From Bryobacterales bacterium F-183 (GTDB lineage Bacteria; Acidobacteriota; Terriglobia; Bryobacterales; Bryobacteraceae): a stretch of 64,000 nt of DNA. Position numbers and translations under genes: made by a program. Position 1 is the stretch's first letter; every line of letters begins with the position of its first letter. Positions 53,164 to 62,146 of this stretch are shown piece after piece. The stretch covers positions 5,354,137 to 5,418,136 of the forward strand of contig AP025252.1 of NCBI GenBank assembly GCA_016865505.2. Direction: 5' to 3'. The notes under the pieces were generated by a model. That model was not told where the DNA came from. It saw only the letters and a program-made list of their open reading frames with translations, and searched no databases.

Positions 53164-55839
53164 GTGGTCAAGCTCATTCTCGCGTCGTGTTCGGAAGACC
53201 TGGTCGAATATCTGATCGACGAGGTGGAGAAGGTATTTCCTAATCTGCCGACCGTCGTGATGTCGGAGTTCCAGCCGAAGCGAGAGGTGGAGTGGATCCC
53301 CTGGCGTATCTCCTGGACGATTGAACAGAACGAACAACTGCTGCGGTCGAAGTTGGGTGCGCGCAAGATCGCGGAAGTGGCGATTGCGCTGCAGCCGAAC
53401 ATGCCGTACTGGCCGATGCGGAAGCTGGGGTTGAAGCTGAAGGGCTACGGCTTGTTGGTGTTCAACGAGAACCTGAATCATTTCTCACTGCGGCCATCGA
53501 GCGCGACGGCGATGGCACGGCATGCGGCTTGGCGTACGCGGAATCTGATCCGCTGGCAGTTGCGTCCTGGCGGGAAGACGTACACGTGGTTGTGGCGGCT
53601 GAAGCATCCGCGAGATGGGTTCCGGCGGCCTTCGCTTTACCGCATGGCGCAGTGGGCTGGACGGTTCTTTCGCGCGTTCCCTGCCCCGTCGAAACTGCCT
53701 CCGCTCGAAAAGCCTTTGCCTCCTGGAGTGACGGTGGTGATTCCGTCGCGCAATGGCAAAGAGCTGTTGCAGGAGTGTCTGCGGTTGGTGATGATGCAGA
53801 CGCCGTCGGAGGTCATTGTTGTCGATAACGGGTCCGACGATGGGACCATGGACTGGATCCGGTCGACGTATCCGTCGGTGATCGTGATTGAGAGCCGGGC
53901 GCCGCTGTCGTTTGCGCGGGCTGTGAATCGGGGCATCGCGCAGGCTCGGTTTTCGCATGTCTGTTTGCTCAACAACGATATGTTGATTGAGCCGGACTTC
54001 TTCCATGAACTGCGTCGCGCGTTTGATTGCGTGCCGAATCTGTTTAGCTCGACGGCGCAGATCTTCTTTCCGCCGGGGCAACGTCGCGAAGAAACAGGCA
54101 AGGCTGTGATGCTGCCTCGTGAGCATCCTTCGGACTTTTTGCCGCATTGTGTGGAGCCGCTCGAAGGGGAAGATCACAGCTATGTGCTGTATGGGTCCGG
54201 CGGGTGTTCGCTGTACGATACGCGGAAGCTGCGGCAGTTGGGATCGATTGGCGAAGTGTTTGAGCCGGCGTATGTCGAGGATTTGGACATCGGGTTCCGG
54301 GGTTGGCGGCAGGGTTGGCCGAGCGTGTATGTCGCGGGTGCGCGGGTGTTGCACAAGCATCGGGCGACGACGTCGCGGTATCTGACTGAGAATGAGTTGA
54401 AGTTCGCGCTGGAAGTGAATTTTCTTCGCTTTCTGGTGCGGAGTGTTACGAATCGCGCGCTGTTTCAGCGGATGTGGTTTGAGGCGATCTATCGCATCAA
54501 CTGGTATGCGTGTGAGAATCCGCCGTACTTGCCGATCTTGAAAGCTGCGCAGAACGCGCCGGACTGGGTGGAGGCGCAGCCGGCGGCGGTGATTCCGGAG
54601 CACGAGATTCTGGATCTCAATAACGGTCGCGTAGCGGTGTTTCCGGGGCGGCCTCGTAGCGCGGGCAAGCCGCTGGTGCTGATTGCGAGTTGTTATCTGC
54701 CGTTTCCGCTGTCGCATGGCGGCGCGGTGCGGATGTACAACCTGATGCGTCGCGCGGCACTGGATTATGACCAGGTACTAATTGCGTTCAGTACGCGCAT
54801 GGAGCCGGTGCCGAAAGAGTTGCTGGATATCTGCGTGGAAGTAGTTGTTGTGCAGGCGACGGGCAGCCATGATCGTGCGTTAACCGCGCGTCCGCAGGTG
54901 GTGGAAGAGTTCGACCGGCCGGAGTTTCGCGCGGCGCTGCATCAGACGATACGCAAGCATCAACCGGTGATCGCGCAGCTGGAGTTTACGCAACTGGCGC
55001 AGTATGCAAAGGATTGCGGGGACGCGAAGACGGTGCTTGTGGAGCATGACATCACGTTGGATCTCTATGCGCAGTTACGCAAAACGAGTGCGGATTGGGA
55101 GATCGCGCGCGAGCACGGCAAGTGGGAAGTGTTTGAGCGGCAGATGTGGCGCGAGGTGGATTGCGTGGTCACCATGTCCGAGAAGGACAAGAAGATGGTG
55201 GAAGGCGCAAAGCGCGTGGTGCCGCTGATTAATGGCGTGGATCTGGATCGCTTTCAGCCGTTGCCACAGGCGCCGGAGTTGGGTCGGCTGCTGTTTATCG
55301 GGTCCTTCGCGCATTTGCCGAATGTGATGGCTTTGGATTGGTTCCTGCGCGAGGTTTGGCCGCATTTGGCGCCTGTGCGGCCAGTGCTGCACATTATCGC
55401 GGGGCGGAATCCGGAAGTGTATCTGGAGCGGTATAAGGATCACGCGCGGCCCAATTTGCAGCAGCCGGGGATTGAGCTAGAGAGCTTTGTGTCCGATGTG
55501 CGGCCTGCGTACAGCAGAGCGTCGGTGGTGGTCGCACCGTTGCTGGCTTCCGCGGGCACGAACATCAAGATCATGGAAGCGATGGCCATGGGCAAGGCGA
55601 TTGTGTCGACGCCGGGCGGCATCAACGGGCTGGATTTGGATGTCGGGAAAGTGGTTTGGGTGGCGGAGAAGGGCGAAGAGATGGCCACCATGATTCGCGA
55701 CCTGATTGAGCATCCGATGAAGCGGATCAATCTGGAGCGTGCGGCACGGCACGCTGCTGAGCGGGACTTTGACTGGGACGAAGTGGCTCGCCAGCAGGCC
55801 GCTTTGTACCGCAGCCTGCTGACGACGTCCACCAAATAG
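53164..55839 (+). CDS. GT2-GT4 bifunctional glycosyltransferase fusion
   Basis: An 891-residue protein, GTG start. Residues 1-180 form an unassigned N-terminal region (possibly a domain found with GT2 enzymes). Residues about 188-420 form a GT-A fold GT2 domain: VTVVIPSRNGKELL, VVDNGSDDGT, and the metal-binding NNDM. Residues 510-885 form a GT-B fold GT4 domain: LIASCYLPFPLSHGGAVRM and LASAGTNIKIMEAMAMGKAI (donor-binding region). It could add two successive sugars to a lipid or polysaccharide. It follows the six-hairpin gene by 9 bases and converges with typA. Confidence 0.87.
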   Translation: MVKLILASCSEDLVEYLIDEVEKVFPNLPTVVMSEFQPKREVEWIPWRISWTIEQNEQLLRSKLGARKIAEVAIALQPNMPYWPMRKLGLKLKGYGLLVFNENLNHFSLRPSSATAMARHAAWRTRNLIRWQLRPGGKTYTWLWRLKHPRDGFRRPSLYRMAQWAGRFFRAFPAPSKLPPLEKPLPPGVTVVIPSRNGKELLQECLRLVMMQTPSEVIVVDNGSDDGTMDWIRSTYPSVIVIESRAPLSFARAVNRGIAQARFSHVCLLNNDMLIEPDFFHELRRAFDCVPNLFSSTAQIFFPPGQRREETGKAVMLPREHPSDFLPHCVEPLEGEDHSYVLYGSGGCSLYDTRKLRQLGSIGEVFEPAYVEDLDIGFRGWRQGWPSVYVAGARVLHKHRATTSRYLTENELKFALEVNFLRFLVRSVTNRALFQRMWFEAIYRINWYACENPPYLPILKAAQNAPDWVEAQPAAVIPEHEILDLNNGRVAVFPGRPRSAGKPLVLIASCYLPFPLSHGGAVRMYNLMRRAALDYDQVLIAFSTRMEPVPKELLDICVEVVVVQATGSHDRALTARPQVVEEFDRPEFRAALHQTIRKHQPVIAQLEFTQLAQYAKDCGDAKTVLVEHDITLDLYAQLRKTSADWEIAREHGKWEVFERQMWREVDCVVTMSEKDKKMVEGAKRVVPLINGVDLDRFQPLPQAPELGRLLFIGSFAHLPNVMALDWFLREVWPHLAPVRPVLHIIAGRNPEVYLERYKDHARPNLQQPGIELESFVSDVRPAYSRASVVVAPLLASAGTNIKIMEAMAMGKAIVSTPGGINGLDLDVGKVVWVAEKGEEMATMIRDLIEHPMKRINLERAARHAAERDFDWDEVARQQAALYRSLLTTSTK

Positions 55840-55846
55840 CGCGCGC

Positions 55847-57646
55847 TTAGCGCTGGTTGGCCTTGAGGATCTTCTTGCGAAGGCGGATGGACTTGGGCGT
55901 GACTTCGACAAACTCATCATCGCGGATGAATTCCAGCGCCTGTTCGAGGTTCAGGAGCTTTGGCGGGATGAGGCGAATTGCTTCGTCCGAGCTTGAGGCT
56001 CGCATGTTGGTGAGCTTCTTTTCCTTCACCACATTGACGTTCAAGTCCGCATCGCGCGAGTTTTCGCCGATGATCATGCCTTCGTAGACTTCGGTCTGCG
56101 GGGTGACGAACATCTCGCCACGATCCTGGAGGTTCGAGAGCGCGTACGAGGTGACGACACCGGCGCGGTCCGACACGAGCGAACCCGTGGGACGCGATAC
56201 GATGTCACCCTGCCATTCCATGTAGCTGTGGAAGAGCGAGTTCATGATCGCGGTGCCCTTGGTGTCGGTGAGCATTTCGCTGCGGAGCCCGATTAGGCCT
56301 CGCGACGGGATGATGAATTCGAGGCGAACGCGGCCGGAGCCGTTGTTGACCATCTTTTCCATGCGCCCCTTGCGGCTGCCGAGCTTTTCGATGACGACGC
56401 CGACGAAGGGTTCCGGAATGTCGATGACCAACAGTTCGACGGGTTCGTGCGTCTTGCCGTCCACCTGCTTGGTGATGATTTCCGGCTTGCCGACCATCAA
56501 TTCAAAGCCTTCGCGACGCATCATTTCGATGATGATGGCGAGTTGGAGTTCGCCGCGGCCCATGACCTTGAAAGCGTCGGGTCCGCCGGCTTCTTCGACT
56601 TTGATGGCGACGTTGGTGAGGAGTTCTTTGTCGAGACGGTCGCGCAGGTTGCGCGAGGTGACGTACTGGCCTTCCTTACCGGCGAACGGCGATGTATTGA
56701 TCATGAAGGTCATGGCAATGGTCGGTTCGTCGATTTGGATGCGGGGGAGCGGCGAGGGGTTCTCGACGGACGTCACGGTGTCGCCGATGGTGATGCCTTC
56801 GACACCTGCGATGGCGAGCATGTCGCCGGGTCCGCCAACGGTTTCGTCGACGCGCTTCAGGCCTTCAAACGAGAAGAGCTTGGTGATCTTGGTCTTCTGC
56901 AGGGTGCCGTCGATCTTGGCGATCATGACTTCGTCGTTCAGGCGGAGGGTGCCGCTGAAGACGCGGCCAATCGCAAGGCGGCCGAGATAATCGCTGTAGT
57001 CGAGATTGGCAACGAGAAGCTGGAGCGGAGCTTCGGCATCCCCCTTGGGTGGCGGGATCTTTTCGAGGATCGTCTCAAACAGGGGGCGAAGATCGGTGGC
57101 TTCGTCTTCCATGTTCAGCTTGGCAAGGCCAGCCTTGCCGTTGGCGTAAACGATGGGGAATTCGAGTTGATCTTCGTTGGCACCGAGGTCGATGAAGAGG
57201 TCGTAAACCTCGTTCAGGACTTCCTGCGGACGAGCGTCGGCGCGGTCGATTTTGTTGATGACGACGATGGGCGAGAGGTTCGCTTCGAGCGCCTTCATCA
57301 AGACGTAGCGGGTTTGCGGGAGGGGACCTTCAGAGGCGTCCACCAACATGATGACGCCGTCGACGATCTTCAATGCGCGTTCGACTTCGCCGCCAAAATC
57401 GCTGTGGCCGGGCGTGTCGACAATGTTGATCTTGGAACCTTTGTAGTGGATGCCGGTGATCTTGGCGAGAATCGTAATACCGCGTTCGCGCTCAAGCTCG
57501 TTGGAATCCATCATGCGGTCCGCCGTGGCTTCATTTTCACGGAAAAGGCCGCTTTGCTTGAGCATCGCGTCGACCAATGTCGTCTTGCCATGGTCTACGT
57601 GCGCAATGATAGCGATGTTACGAGTGTGTGACTGCTCAGAATGCAT
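55847..57646 (-). CDS. typA: Ribosome-associated GTPase BipA/TypA
   Basis: A 599-residue translational GTPase: G1 [15 protein letters not shown]2 RGITI, G3 DTPGH, G4 NKID, then domains 2-3 and the BipA-specific C-terminal domain ([20 protein letters not shown]). It aids assembly of the 50S subunit, mainly at low temperature or stress. Length matches family (about 600). It is 32 bases downstream of the siroheme gene on the same strand, and its stop lies 7 bases from the glycosyltransferase fusion stop. Confidence 0.96.
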   Translation of the reverse strand: MHSEQSHTRNIAIIAHVDHGKTTLVDAMLKQSGLFRENEATADRMMDSNELERERGITILAKITGIHYKGSKINIVDTPGHSDFGGEVERALKIVDGVIMLVDASEGPLPQTRYVLMKALEANLSPIVVINKIDRADARPQEVLNEVYDLFIDLGANEDQLEFPIVYANGKAGLAKLNMEDEATDLRPLFETILEKIPPPKGDAEAPLQLLVANLDYSDYLGRLAIGRVFSGTLRLNDEVMIAKIDGTLQKTKITKLFSFEGLKRVDETVGGPGDMLAIAGVEGITIGDTVTSVENPSPLPRIQIDEPTIAMTFMINTSPFAGKEGQYVTSRNLRDRLDKELLTNVAIKVEEAGGPDAFKVMGRGELQLAIIIEMMRREGFELMVGKPEIITKQVDGKTHEPVELLVIDIPEPFVGVVIEKLGSRKGRMEKMVNNGSGRVRLEFIIPSRGLIGLRSEMLTDTKGTAIMNSLFHSYMEWQGDIVSRPTGSLVSDRAGVVTSYALSNLQDRGEMFVTPQTEVYEGMIIGENSRDADLNVNVVKEKKLTNMRASSSDEAIRLIPPKLLNLEQALEFIRDDEFVEVTPKSIRLRKKILKANQR

Positions 57647-57678
57647 GCTTTGGAGGGGGTAAACTCCATGGTCGCACG

Positions 57679-58125
57679 TCAGGAGGCCTGTTCGCTTAGA
57701 AATTCGCGTATGCGATCCCGGACGGCGGCGGCGCGCTTAGGGTCCTCACCGCCACTGGAGACGGCGATCTGGACGTCTTGAAGATGGAGGCGAGCAGGTA
57801 CGATGAAGTCGCAGAGGGTGGCATCGTCGGCGGAGTTGACGGGTATGCCCAGAGCCGCGGCTTCCTGGCGTACAGCATCGTTGATGGATTTTTCATTGGC
57901 TGCGGTGAAGGCAAGAAAGAAGCCCTGGAGGTCGCCTGGCTGGTAGCCTCGCTGTAGCCATTTGACGCCGTCTGGCATGGGTTCCGCCGAGGCTGGGGAT
58001 ACGACGGTGACAGAGGCTCCGGCCTCCACCAAACCGCGGATTTTTCGCATGCCGACCTTGCCTGCGCCAATTAAGATTACCTGTTTTGAGGTCAGATCGA
58101 CGAAAATCGGATAGTAGACCTTCAC
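57679..58125 (-). CDS. Precorrin-2 dehydrogenase (siroheme synthase N-terminal domain)
   Basis: A 148-residue protein, GTG start at 58125, with the Rossmann loop [15 protein letters not shown] and the conserved [28 protein letters not shown]. It corresponds to the CysG N-terminal or Met8p-type domain that oxidises precorrin-2 to sirohydrochlorin with NAD and may insert iron. It has no SAM-dependent methyltransferase domain, so it is the stand-alone form. Its start codon is one base away from that of der, on the opposite strand. Confidence 0.88.
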   Translation of the reverse strand: MKVYYPIFVDLTSKQVILIGAGKVGMRKIRGLVEAGASVTVVSPASAEPMPDGVKWLQRGYQPGDLQGFFLAFTAANEKSINDAVRQEAAALGIPVNSADDATLCDFIVPARLHLQDVQIAVSSGGEDPKRAAAVRDRIREFLSEQAS

Positions 58126-58126
58126 A

Positions 58127-59437
58127 ATGAATACTGTACCCACGGTCGTGATCGTAGGGCGGCCGAACGTCGGCAAGTCCACGCTGTTCAATGCCATCCA
58201 CGGACAAAGACGTTCAATCGTTGGCGATGAACCGGGGATTACGCGCGATCGTATTCGCGGCGATTGCCGGTATCGCCAACGTCCGTTCGTCCTGATCGAT
58301 ACGGGCGGCATTATTCCGGACGATTCGGAATTGATTCCGCGTGAGATTCTGCGGCAGGCGAAGACCGCGCTTGAGGAAGCGTCGCAGATTATCTTTCTGA
58401 TCGACGGGCGTACCGAGATTACTTCGGCCGATCAGGATCTGGCGAAGATGCTTCGCAAGCTGGGCAAGCCGGTGACGTTGGCGGTAAACAAGATCGACGC
58501 CGAGGCGCGTATGGATCTGGTGTCGAACTTTCATTCGCTGGGGTTCCGAGATGTGATTCCGGTGTCGGCCGAGCATAAGCTGGGGGTCGACGATTTGCTG
58601 GATCATGTGACGCGCGATTTTCCGAAGGTTGAGGTTGAGGAGAAGAAATTAGCAGCTGAGGGCGAGGAAGAGCAGGAGCCCGGGATTCGTATTGCGATTA
58701 TCGGGCGTCCGAACGTGGGCAAGTCGACGTTGTTGAATGCGCTGACGGGGACGGATCGTGCGATTGTGTCGCCCATTGCGGGTACGACGCGTGATGCGGT
58801 GGACGAGACGATTGATGTTCGCGGCGTGCCGTACACGTTTGTGGATACTGCGGGAATTCGCCGTAAGGGCAAGACCACGGAGATGGCGGAGAAGTTGAGC
58901 GTCGTGATGGCGCGGCGGCATATCCGTATGTCGAATGTGTGCATTGTGGTGCTGGATGCGACGGAAGGCGTGCTGGGTGCGGACGCAACAATTGCCGGCT
59001 ATGCGCATGAAGAGGGCCGCGCTGTGGTGCTGGTGGTCAACAAGTGGGATCTGGCTACGGACAAGCAGAAGAAGGTGTTTACGCAGCAGGTACGCGATGA
59101 GCTGAAGTTTTTGGACTACGTGTCGATCGCGCATGTGTCGGCGAAGCATGCGACTGGCGTGAAGTCGATTCTGATGATGGTTCGCAAGTCGTACGAGGGT
59201 GCGTCGAAGCGGGTGACCACGGGGCAGTTGAACCGGTTTGTCGAGAAGATCAACTTTGATGAGAATCTGAAGATCTTTTACATCACGCAGGCTGGAGTAC
59301 GGCCTCCGACGTTTACGATCTTTACGGATAAGGGATCGAACCTGCACTTCTCGTATCAGCGGTTTTTGATTAACCGGCTAAGGAAAGAGTTTGGGTTCTA
59401 CGGTACACCCATTGTGATTAAGGCGAAGCGCCGATAA
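58127..59437 (+). CDS. der: Ribosome assembly GTPase Der (EngA)
   Basis: A 436-residue protein with two GTPase domains: first G1 GRPNVGKSTLF at about residue 9, then a second copy GRPNVGKSTLL near residue 193, each with NKID/NKWD motifs (NKIDAEA and NKWDLAT), and a C-terminal KH-like domain (about 360-436). It is essential for 50S assembly. Length is normal. The start is within one base of the divergent siroheme gene, so its promoter must lie inside that gene. Confidence 0.97.
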   Translation: MNTVPTVVIVGRPNVGKSTLFNAIHGQRRSIVGDEPGITRDRIRGDCRYRQRPFVLIDTGGIIPDDSELIPREILRQAKTALEEASQIIFLIDGRTEITSADQDLAKMLRKLGKPVTLAVNKIDAEARMDLVSNFHSLGFRDVIPVSAEHKLGVDDLLDHVTRDFPKVEVEEKKLAAEGEEEQEPGIRIAIIGRPNVGKSTLLNALTGTDRAIVSPIAGTTRDAVDETIDVRGVPYTFVDTAGIRRKGKTTEMAEKLSVVMARRHIRMSNVCIVVLDATEGVLGADATIAGYAHEEGRAVVLVVNKWDLATDKQKKVFTQQVRDELKFLDYVSIAHVSAKHATGVKSILMMVRKSYEGASKRVTTGQLNRFVEKINFDENLKIFYITQAGVRPPTFTIFTDKGSNLHFSYQRFLINRLRKEFGFYGTPIVIKAKRR

Positions 59438-59792
59438 GAAGCGCCATAAGACCTACAAGAAATCTCTATTGGACGGAAATCCACATCCCGGCTATGCTGG
59501 GAATGTAGTCAGTTACCGGCGATGACAAACATGCCGCGACGGCAGACCAGTTTATTCGCCGAGTCCTTGTCCGACCTTCTGCAAAGCTAATTCAAGATCG
59601 CGCTCAGATCATCTGTGCATTGCTTGCATTCTGATGTCATCTGCGCCCTGCTGCTGATCTTCGAATTTCATACTGCTTCTGATTTCTGAATTGCGTGCGA
59701 TTTGCGGGCTTTTCGAGCGCTGCTATCGCGATGCTGTGGCCCCCGCACGCTTACATACTCACCCAATATCTTTCAAGGAGATTTGTATCATC
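59438..59792 (+). other. 355-base intergenic region without a recognisable gene
   Basis: No ORF with coding character, no tRNA-like cloverleaf and no strong terminator is apparent. The segment around 59641-59700 is rich in pyrimidines. A Shine-Dalgarno sequence AAGGAG (59775-59780) precedes the small secreted protein gene, so the right end is its 5' untranslated region; a promoter could not be fixed. Confidence 0.6.
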
Positions 59793-60122
59793 ATGACCAA
59801 GCGTTTTGTGCTTTCTGCTCTGTTTTTGGCGGCGACGTCCGCTGTGTTTGGCGCGGAGACCCGCGTCGCGACTGTGAAGGTTCCGTTTGCGTTCAAGGCT
59901 GGCGCGGAAGTGATGCCGGCCGGCGAGTATGACATCACCAAGAGCGACCAGAGCGTACTGTTTCTGCGTAGTAAGGGTAAGTCGGTAGCGGTGTTGCCGA
60001 TGGGCGCTGCGGGTACGGGTTATGGCGCGACGAACAAGGTTCGGTTCGAGCAGGTAAACGGTCAGCCGGTGTTGACGGAAGTGGTCGTGTCCGGCAGCCA
60101 GGGCTTTGTATTGCACCACTAA
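59793..60122 (+). CDS. Small exported protein of unknown function
   Basis: From the ATG at 59793 the protein has 109 residues with a signal peptide (MTKRFVLSALFLAATSAVFGA, cut after Ala21-23). The mature part is beta-rich: VKVPFAFKAGAEVMPAGEYD and VLFLRSKGKSVAVLPMGAAG. Small proteins like this are common in Acidobacteria, function unknown. An upstream in-frame start (59691) adds 34 residues without coding character, so the RBS-preceded ATG at 59793 is preferred. Confidence 0.75.
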   Translation: MTKRFVLSALFLAATSAVFGAETRVATVKVPFAFKAGAEVMPAGEYDITKSDQSVLFLRSKGKSVAVLPMGAAGTGYGATNKVRFEQVNGQPVLTEVVVSGSQGFVLHH

Positions 60123-60129
60123 TTGAAAC

Positions 60130-60174
60130 CCTCCGCAAAGGACGCGCTTACATCATGCGCGTCCTTTGCGGAGG
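60130..60174. terminator. Perfect 18-bp inverted repeat between converging genes
   Basis: CCTCCGCAAAGGACGCGC (60130-60147) is repeated inverted at 60157-60174 with a 9-base loop. It begins 8 bases after the stop of the small exported protein and ends 11 bases before that of the porin gene. It may terminate both transcripts, though neither side has a T-run. Confidence 0.6.
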
Positions 60175-60185
60175 AAGGCCGTTTA

Positions 60186-61397
60186 TCAGAACGAGTAGCG
60201 AAGGATCAGTGCCGCCGACGAGTTTCGGCGGTACTGGCCTAAGAAATCGCTGGCATCGCCGCGGATGACCGATAGCTGCGCCGTGGCGCGCCAGTGTTGT
60301 CCGAATGTTTGCGAGTATTCGAAACGTCCCAGGAAACCCTCGCCATTTTGCCGTACTGCTGTGTCGAATGCGACGCTGCGGTTGGCGTCTATCGTGTACG
60401 CCGCACGTCCTAGAAATGCCTTTGCGAGGCCACGGTCCGGGAAGAATGTGAGCTGATTGCCTGTGGCGTTGGTGACCACTTCTCCTGCGTAGCCACCGAC
60501 GAAGGTCCATTCCCCGACCAATCTTTCCAACTGCACGACGTACAACAGAAAGTCATCCGTGTCGCGGGTTTTGCTGGTGTAGTACGCCGATTCGGCTTTT
60601 ACCGTGAACCAGCGTAGCGGGGCTGCGAAGTCCGCGCCGTACTGGCGGAGGTGCGGGTAGTAGCGCTGGACGGCGACCGTTGTAGGTGCGAAGCCTACGA
60701 GCTGTCCCTCGAAAAGCGGCAGATGGTTGTGCCCTTCATAGAACATCAAGGAGTACTCATAGCCTCGCGCGATGTGGTTCCAGCGGATGCCTGCTGGCGT
60801 GCCTCCGGGATAGCGTGCGCCTTGATCGAGAATGCGAACGCCGTCGAGGTCGGAGGGTAGCGATACCCATCGCTGGTTGAGTAAGGGTCCTCGGCTTGGG
60901 GTGAAGCGGGCTTGGAGGACGATGTCGATGGTGTCGTTGCCTTTTTCAAACGTGAGGCGAGCGGCAGGAACGGCCATGAAGTCACTGTAGGCGACATTCA
61001 GGAAGTCCTTGGGGGCGAAGCGGTCTGTGGGGTTGAGGAGGTCGGTCTTGCCCCAACGGATGAACTGGCGGCCGAGTTCGAGGGTCCAATTGCCTTTGTG
61101 GAGTTGGGCGCTGAAACGGCGGAGAGCTAGGGCCGGGCGCTGGATGCGGCGGTCTTCAAAATCGAGGCGGAAGTCACGATCGAACTGGCGGTGTGTGTCG
61201 AAGCGGCCATCGAAGCCACTGGTGAGTTTGAGCCAGGGCTTGGGACGCCAGGTGGCTTCGTAGCGCAGGAGGCTTTCTCCCACGTAGAGGCCGCTATCGT
61301 TGGGGGCGGTTTGGAAGTAGCCGTTGTTGCGGACTTCCAGAAAGCCGCGCTGCTCGAACGTCTGCGCGTGCAGCAGCAAGGTGGCGAGCAGGATCAT
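60186..61397 (-). CDS. Outer membrane porin-like beta-barrel protein
   Basis: A 403-residue protein with a signal peptide (MILLATLLLHAQ, residues 1-12), alternating aromatic and polar residues of a beta-barrel (for example LLRYEATWRPKPWLKLTSGF, WTLELGRQFIRWGKTDLLNP) and a terminal Phe (LRYSF), which aids outer-membrane insertion. The FIRWGKTDLLNPTDRF part resembles DUF1302-type proteins, found with lipid-exporting RND systems. It overlaps the LolA-like gene by ATGA and is the last gene of a three-gene operon. Confidence 0.78.
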   Translation of the reverse strand: MILLATLLLHAQTFEQRGFLEVRNNGYFQTAPNDSGLYVGESLLRYEATWRPKPWLKLTSGFDGRFDTHRQFDRDFRLDFEDRRIQRPALALRRFSAQLHKGNWTLELGRQFIRWGKTDLLNPTDRFAPKDFLNVAYSDFMAVPAARLTFEKGNDTIDIVLQARFTPSRGPLLNQRWVSLPSDLDGVRILDQGARYPGGTPAGIRWNHIARGYEYSLMFYEGHNHLPLFEGQLVGFAPTTVAVQRYYPHLRQYGADFAAPLRWFTVKAESAYYTSKTRDTDDFLLYVVQLERLVGEWTFVGGYAGEVVTNATGNQLTFFPDRGLAKAFLGRAAYTIDANRSVAFDTAVRQNGEGFLGRFEYSQTFGQHWRATAQLSVIRGDASDFLGQYRRNSSAALILRYSF

Positions 61398-62146
61398 GAT
61401 GAGCGGCGGAGGGCTTGTAGAGTGAACCCGGAATCGTCGAGCGGCACGTTGTACTGGAGCTTTTCAAACTTCAGAGTCGTACGGCTCTTCTTGGTGGCGT
61501 CGAAGACCTCGATGGTGCGGGCGGTCCAGATGTTTTGGATGTTCTGGATGTCGGTGTACTTGATGCGGCGGGCGAGGCCGGCTTTGTTGAAGGCCTCGAT
61601 CTGGGTGTAGACGTAATTGTCTTTGCGAATCCACAAGTGCGAGTAGGTGTACTGCGAGACTTTCTTTTCGCGGGGGCGGGATTCGAGCTTCCAACACGGC
61701 TTGCCGTCGATGGTTTCTTCGCCGAGGAGCTTGAAGTCGAATTGATTGACGTCGCGCTCTTCGAGGTCTTCGTAGCTGAAGTCCGTGCCGAAGAAGCGGG
61801 TGGAACGGTCCTGCAGGGCGATGCGCTGGTCGCGTTCGATGGCGGGGCGCCACATCCACTGGTCGGAGGATCGATCGGGGTGGTTGTGGACAAGCAGAGC
61901 GACGCCTTTTACTTCCGCGGGTGCGGTGAAGCGAAGGACAGACTTGCTGTTGCCGAATGCACCGAGGCGCGAGTATTCCCAACGCTTGGTGCTGACCTTG
62001 CTCTTGGCATCGACCACTTCGAGCGTGCCTTCGTACTGCTGGGATTTCGACTGGGCGCGCTTTTGAACCTCTTCCATGATTTGGCGAGGGTCCTGCGCGA
62101 GCGCGTATGCGCTGGTGAGCAGGGCGATGAGCCACTTGCTATTCAT
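61394..62146 (-). CDS. LolA/outer-membrane lipoprotein-sorting-like protein
   Basis: A 250-residue exported protein (ATG at 62146; signal peptide MNSKWLIALLTSAYALAQ). The mature domain has the LolA/LppX beta-sheet pattern (QYEGTLEVVDAKSKVSTKRW, YSHLWIRKDNYVYTQIEAFN) and resembles the outer membrane lipoprotein-sorting protein group, which carry lipids or lipoproteins through the periplasm. It overlaps the upstream permease by 8 bases and the porin by 4. Earlier in-frame start at 62164 would add six residues before the signal peptide. Confidence 0.82.
   Translation of the reverse strand: MNSKWLIALLTSAYALAQDPRQIMEEVQKRAQSKSQQYEGTLEVVDAKSKVSTKRWEYSRLGAFGNSKSVLRFTAPAEVKGVALLVHNHPDRSSDQWMWRPAIERDQRIALQDRSTRFFGTDFSYEDLEERDVNQFDFKLLGEETIDGKPCWKLESRPREKKVSQYTYSHLWIRKDNYVYTQIEAFNKAGLARRIKYTDIQNIQNIWTARTIEVFDATKKSRTTLKFEKLQYNVPLDDSGFTLQALRRSS

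Noticed and set aside
59438-59792. Possible small RNA or tRNA in the longest gap.
   Set aside because: No cloverleaf, conserved loop or terminator could be found by eye; a covariance-model search would be needed.
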